DNA of 64,000 nucleotides from Anabaena sp051781005 (lineage in GTDB: Bacteria; Cyanobacteriota; Cyanobacteriia; Cyanobacteriales; Nostocaceae), in assembly GCF_051781005.1 (NCBI RefSeq), contig NZ_JBPWOA010000002.1, positions 682,001 through 746,000 on the forward strand. Direction: 5' to 3'. A model generated the notes under the pieces. It had not been told where the DNA came from, ran no database searches, and saw only the letters and a list, made by a program, of their open reading frames with translations. Positions 63,021 through 64,000 of this stretch are shown here, piece after piece (the stretch's first letter is position 1; each line of letters starts with the position of its first letter). A program made the translations under genes and the position numbers.

Positions 63021-63129
63021 GGACTTACGCACTCAGCCAAGTTGAGAATGGTAGAATAGGCGTTTCAACTTCTGGAGAGATTCTTCGCTGCGCTCAGAAT
63101 GAAAGTTTTCCGTTTCAGTGCGTGAGTCC
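63021..63129. repeat. MITE-like palindromic element, GGACTTACGCA ends (copy C)
   Basis: GGACTTACGCACT (63021-63033) and AGTGCGTGAGTCC (63117-63129) are inverted with one mismatch. It shares its ends with the element in front of the YcaO gene (40556-40763). The interior is non-coding. Confidence 0.72.
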
Positions 63130-63197
63130 TGCACTCTTAGAGGTGAAATTGAAAATAATATGACAGTCGCTACATCTTAAACTTATGTTTCTACTTG

Positions 63198-63396
63198 GGG
63201 CTTGCTGAAAAAGTCTTTCCGTTAGAGCTAGGAGTCAGAAGTCAGGAGGAAGAATTAGAAGTAGATCAGAATATTCTCAAATCTGGGTAAATGAACGGTT
63301 TTTGATGATTTCATCGCTTATTTCTTGCACCTTCTTCTACTTTTTTCGGACTGAAACTGTTGATATATCTAGGTTTTTGGTTTATTCAGCAAGCCA
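63198..63396. mobile_element. 199-bp miniature element with GGCTTGCTGAA ends and 6-base target repeat
   Basis: Inverted ends GGGCTTGCTGAA and TTCAGCAAGCCA match in 11 of 12 positions. The element is flanked by TACTTG at 63192-63197 and 63397-63402. It has no transposase, so it would need a full-length element elsewhere to move. GGCTTGCTGAATAA-type ends are known from cyanobacterial insertion sequences. Confidence 0.7.
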
Positions 63397-63450
63397 TACT
63401 TGTGTCCAATCACCCCTATTTTCTCATTCTTTGTGAGAGATCCGGTTAAC

Positions 63451-64000
63451 CTAACTTGTAGCTTCAGACATTCCCAGGAATTTTTGTGTCTGTTCAGTGA
63501 TACCAAACAAGCTATCTGCATGACAGAAAATTTCCCAAGCACGAACTCCCATAAAACCAATACCTGCAACTGCAAGGGGGATAGCTGCTGCGCCTAAAAG
63601 TGCGGCTATAGGTGGAAATATCATACAAATTGTCAACAGAATCCCTGTGATCACACCACCTGCTATGCCTGCTTTAGTGGTAGCTATGGCGACTTTCTGT
63701 ACTAATTCTTGTTGTGTAATTTTACCTTCGACGCACAACAATGAGTTTTCTAGAATGGAAAATACCAACTCAATAGCTGCTGCGGCAACTGCTCCTTTTA
63801 AAACTGCTCCCACTACTTCTGCCACTGCGGCTTTAAATGCTGCGTCAGCTAAAACCTGCTGGGCTACGGCTAGTTCTTCTGGTGTCATGTCTACACCACC
63901 GCGAGCGCGGTTAATCCGAAAATGCTCAAAAATGCCGTTAGTGGCTTCGCTGCCACCTCCATTAACATGAGCTTGAATGTGACTCCAGTCTTTATCTTTG
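63451..64000 (-). CDS. Protein with HNH-like motif and hydrophobic C-terminus (N-terminus outside window)
   Basis: The frame is open to the right edge, so about 183 C-terminal residues are visible. The first part reads KDWSHIQAHVNGGGSEATNG, IFEHFRINRARGGVDMTPEE, resembling an HNH nuclease core (His in SHI, Asn in NGIFE, and INRARG). The rest is helical and hydrophobic: VVGAVLKGAVAAAAIELVFS, then AGIAGGVITGILLTICMIFP and PIAALLGAAAIPLAVAGIGF, suggesting two or three membrane helices, ending FLGMSEATS. A nuclease joined to a membrane-active tail would fit a polymorphic toxin or defence effector, but this is inferred from a fragment. Confidence 0.6.
   Translation of the reverse strand, partial: KDKDWSHIQAHVNGGGSEATNGIFEHFRINRARGGVDMTPEELAVAQQVLADAAFKAAVAEVVGAVLKGAVAAAAIELVFSILENSLLCVEGKITQQELVQKVAIATTKAGIAGGVITGILLTICMIFPPIAALLGAAAIPLAVAGIGFMGVRAWEIFCHADSLFGITEQTQKFLGMSEATS

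Larger units (their letters stand above)
62951..63450. other. Intergenic region with two miniature elements
   Basis: 500 bases with no gene. It holds the palindromic elements at 63021-63129 and 63198-63396, separated by 68 AT-rich bases. Confidence 0.6.

Overview
The window comes from the chromosome of a filamentous, probably heterocyst-forming cyanobacterium (Nostoc/Anabaena/Calothrix type). The evidence is the many HIP1 octamers (GCGATCGC), short heptamer tandem repeats (ACTCCTG, CACCTGT, TAATTCG, TTGACAG), a moderately AT-rich composition, and cyanobacterial genes such as petM, ycf39, an nblR-like regulator and a cyanobacteriochrome-type GAF protein. The species cannot be fixed from the sequence alone.

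Layout. 1-5.7 kb: the 3' part of a huge repeat-rich adhesin-like protein ending in a CHAT protease domain. 6-24 kb: mostly conserved housekeeping genes (trpB, two secreted CAP proteins, an RNase D-like exonuclease, a rhodanese, a TAXI-type binding protein, two OmpR-type regulators, an EEP phosphatase/nuclease, pdxA, petM, ycf39, nadK, a large zinc protease, an esterase) with one RelE/HigB-like toxin-antitoxin pair. 24-34 kb: an accessory island. It holds a three-gene DUF262 / AAA(DUF3696) / unknown cassette translationally joined to coaBC, a PIN-Phd toxin-antitoxin pair enclosed between coaBC and a second coaBC 3' end, a complete 1354-bp insertion sequence that splits a nuclease-TPR gene, a hicB gene with a nonsense codon, a DUF2887 (Rpn-like) gene, and tRNA-Ser(GGA). 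34-40 kb: conserved genes again (two ferredoxins, a nuclease-like lipoprotein, an inositol monophosphatase, a J-TPR protein, hisZ, a LivF-type ATPase) and a stand-alone DXCF cyanobacteriochrome GAF protein.

40.4-47.2 kb is the most unusual part. It holds a fused E1-like/YcaO cyclodehydratase (RiPP azoline chemistry) preceded by palindromic mini-elements, then an amidohydrolase and two tandem paralogues of unknown family that both end in TPPxPYxPL followed by Ser/Thr/Cys. 47.4-61.7 kb carries signalling ATPases: a 1935-residue kinase-AAA-GAF-AAA protein, a vMAP-like HTH plus AAA protein, an ECF sigma factor, a DUF1350 protein, a secreted protein of unknown family and a double-AAA protein. A related AT-rich motif lies in front of the double-AAA gene and between the ECF sigma gene and the DUF1350 gene.

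The right end (61.9-64 kb) has a glpK broken by an internal deletion, two miniature palindromic elements, and the C-terminal part of a protein with an HNH-like motif and a hydrophobic tail that runs out of the window. The best candidates for undescribed biology are the YcaO/paralogue locus, the DUF262-AAA-unknown cassette and the stand-alone cyanobacteriochrome.
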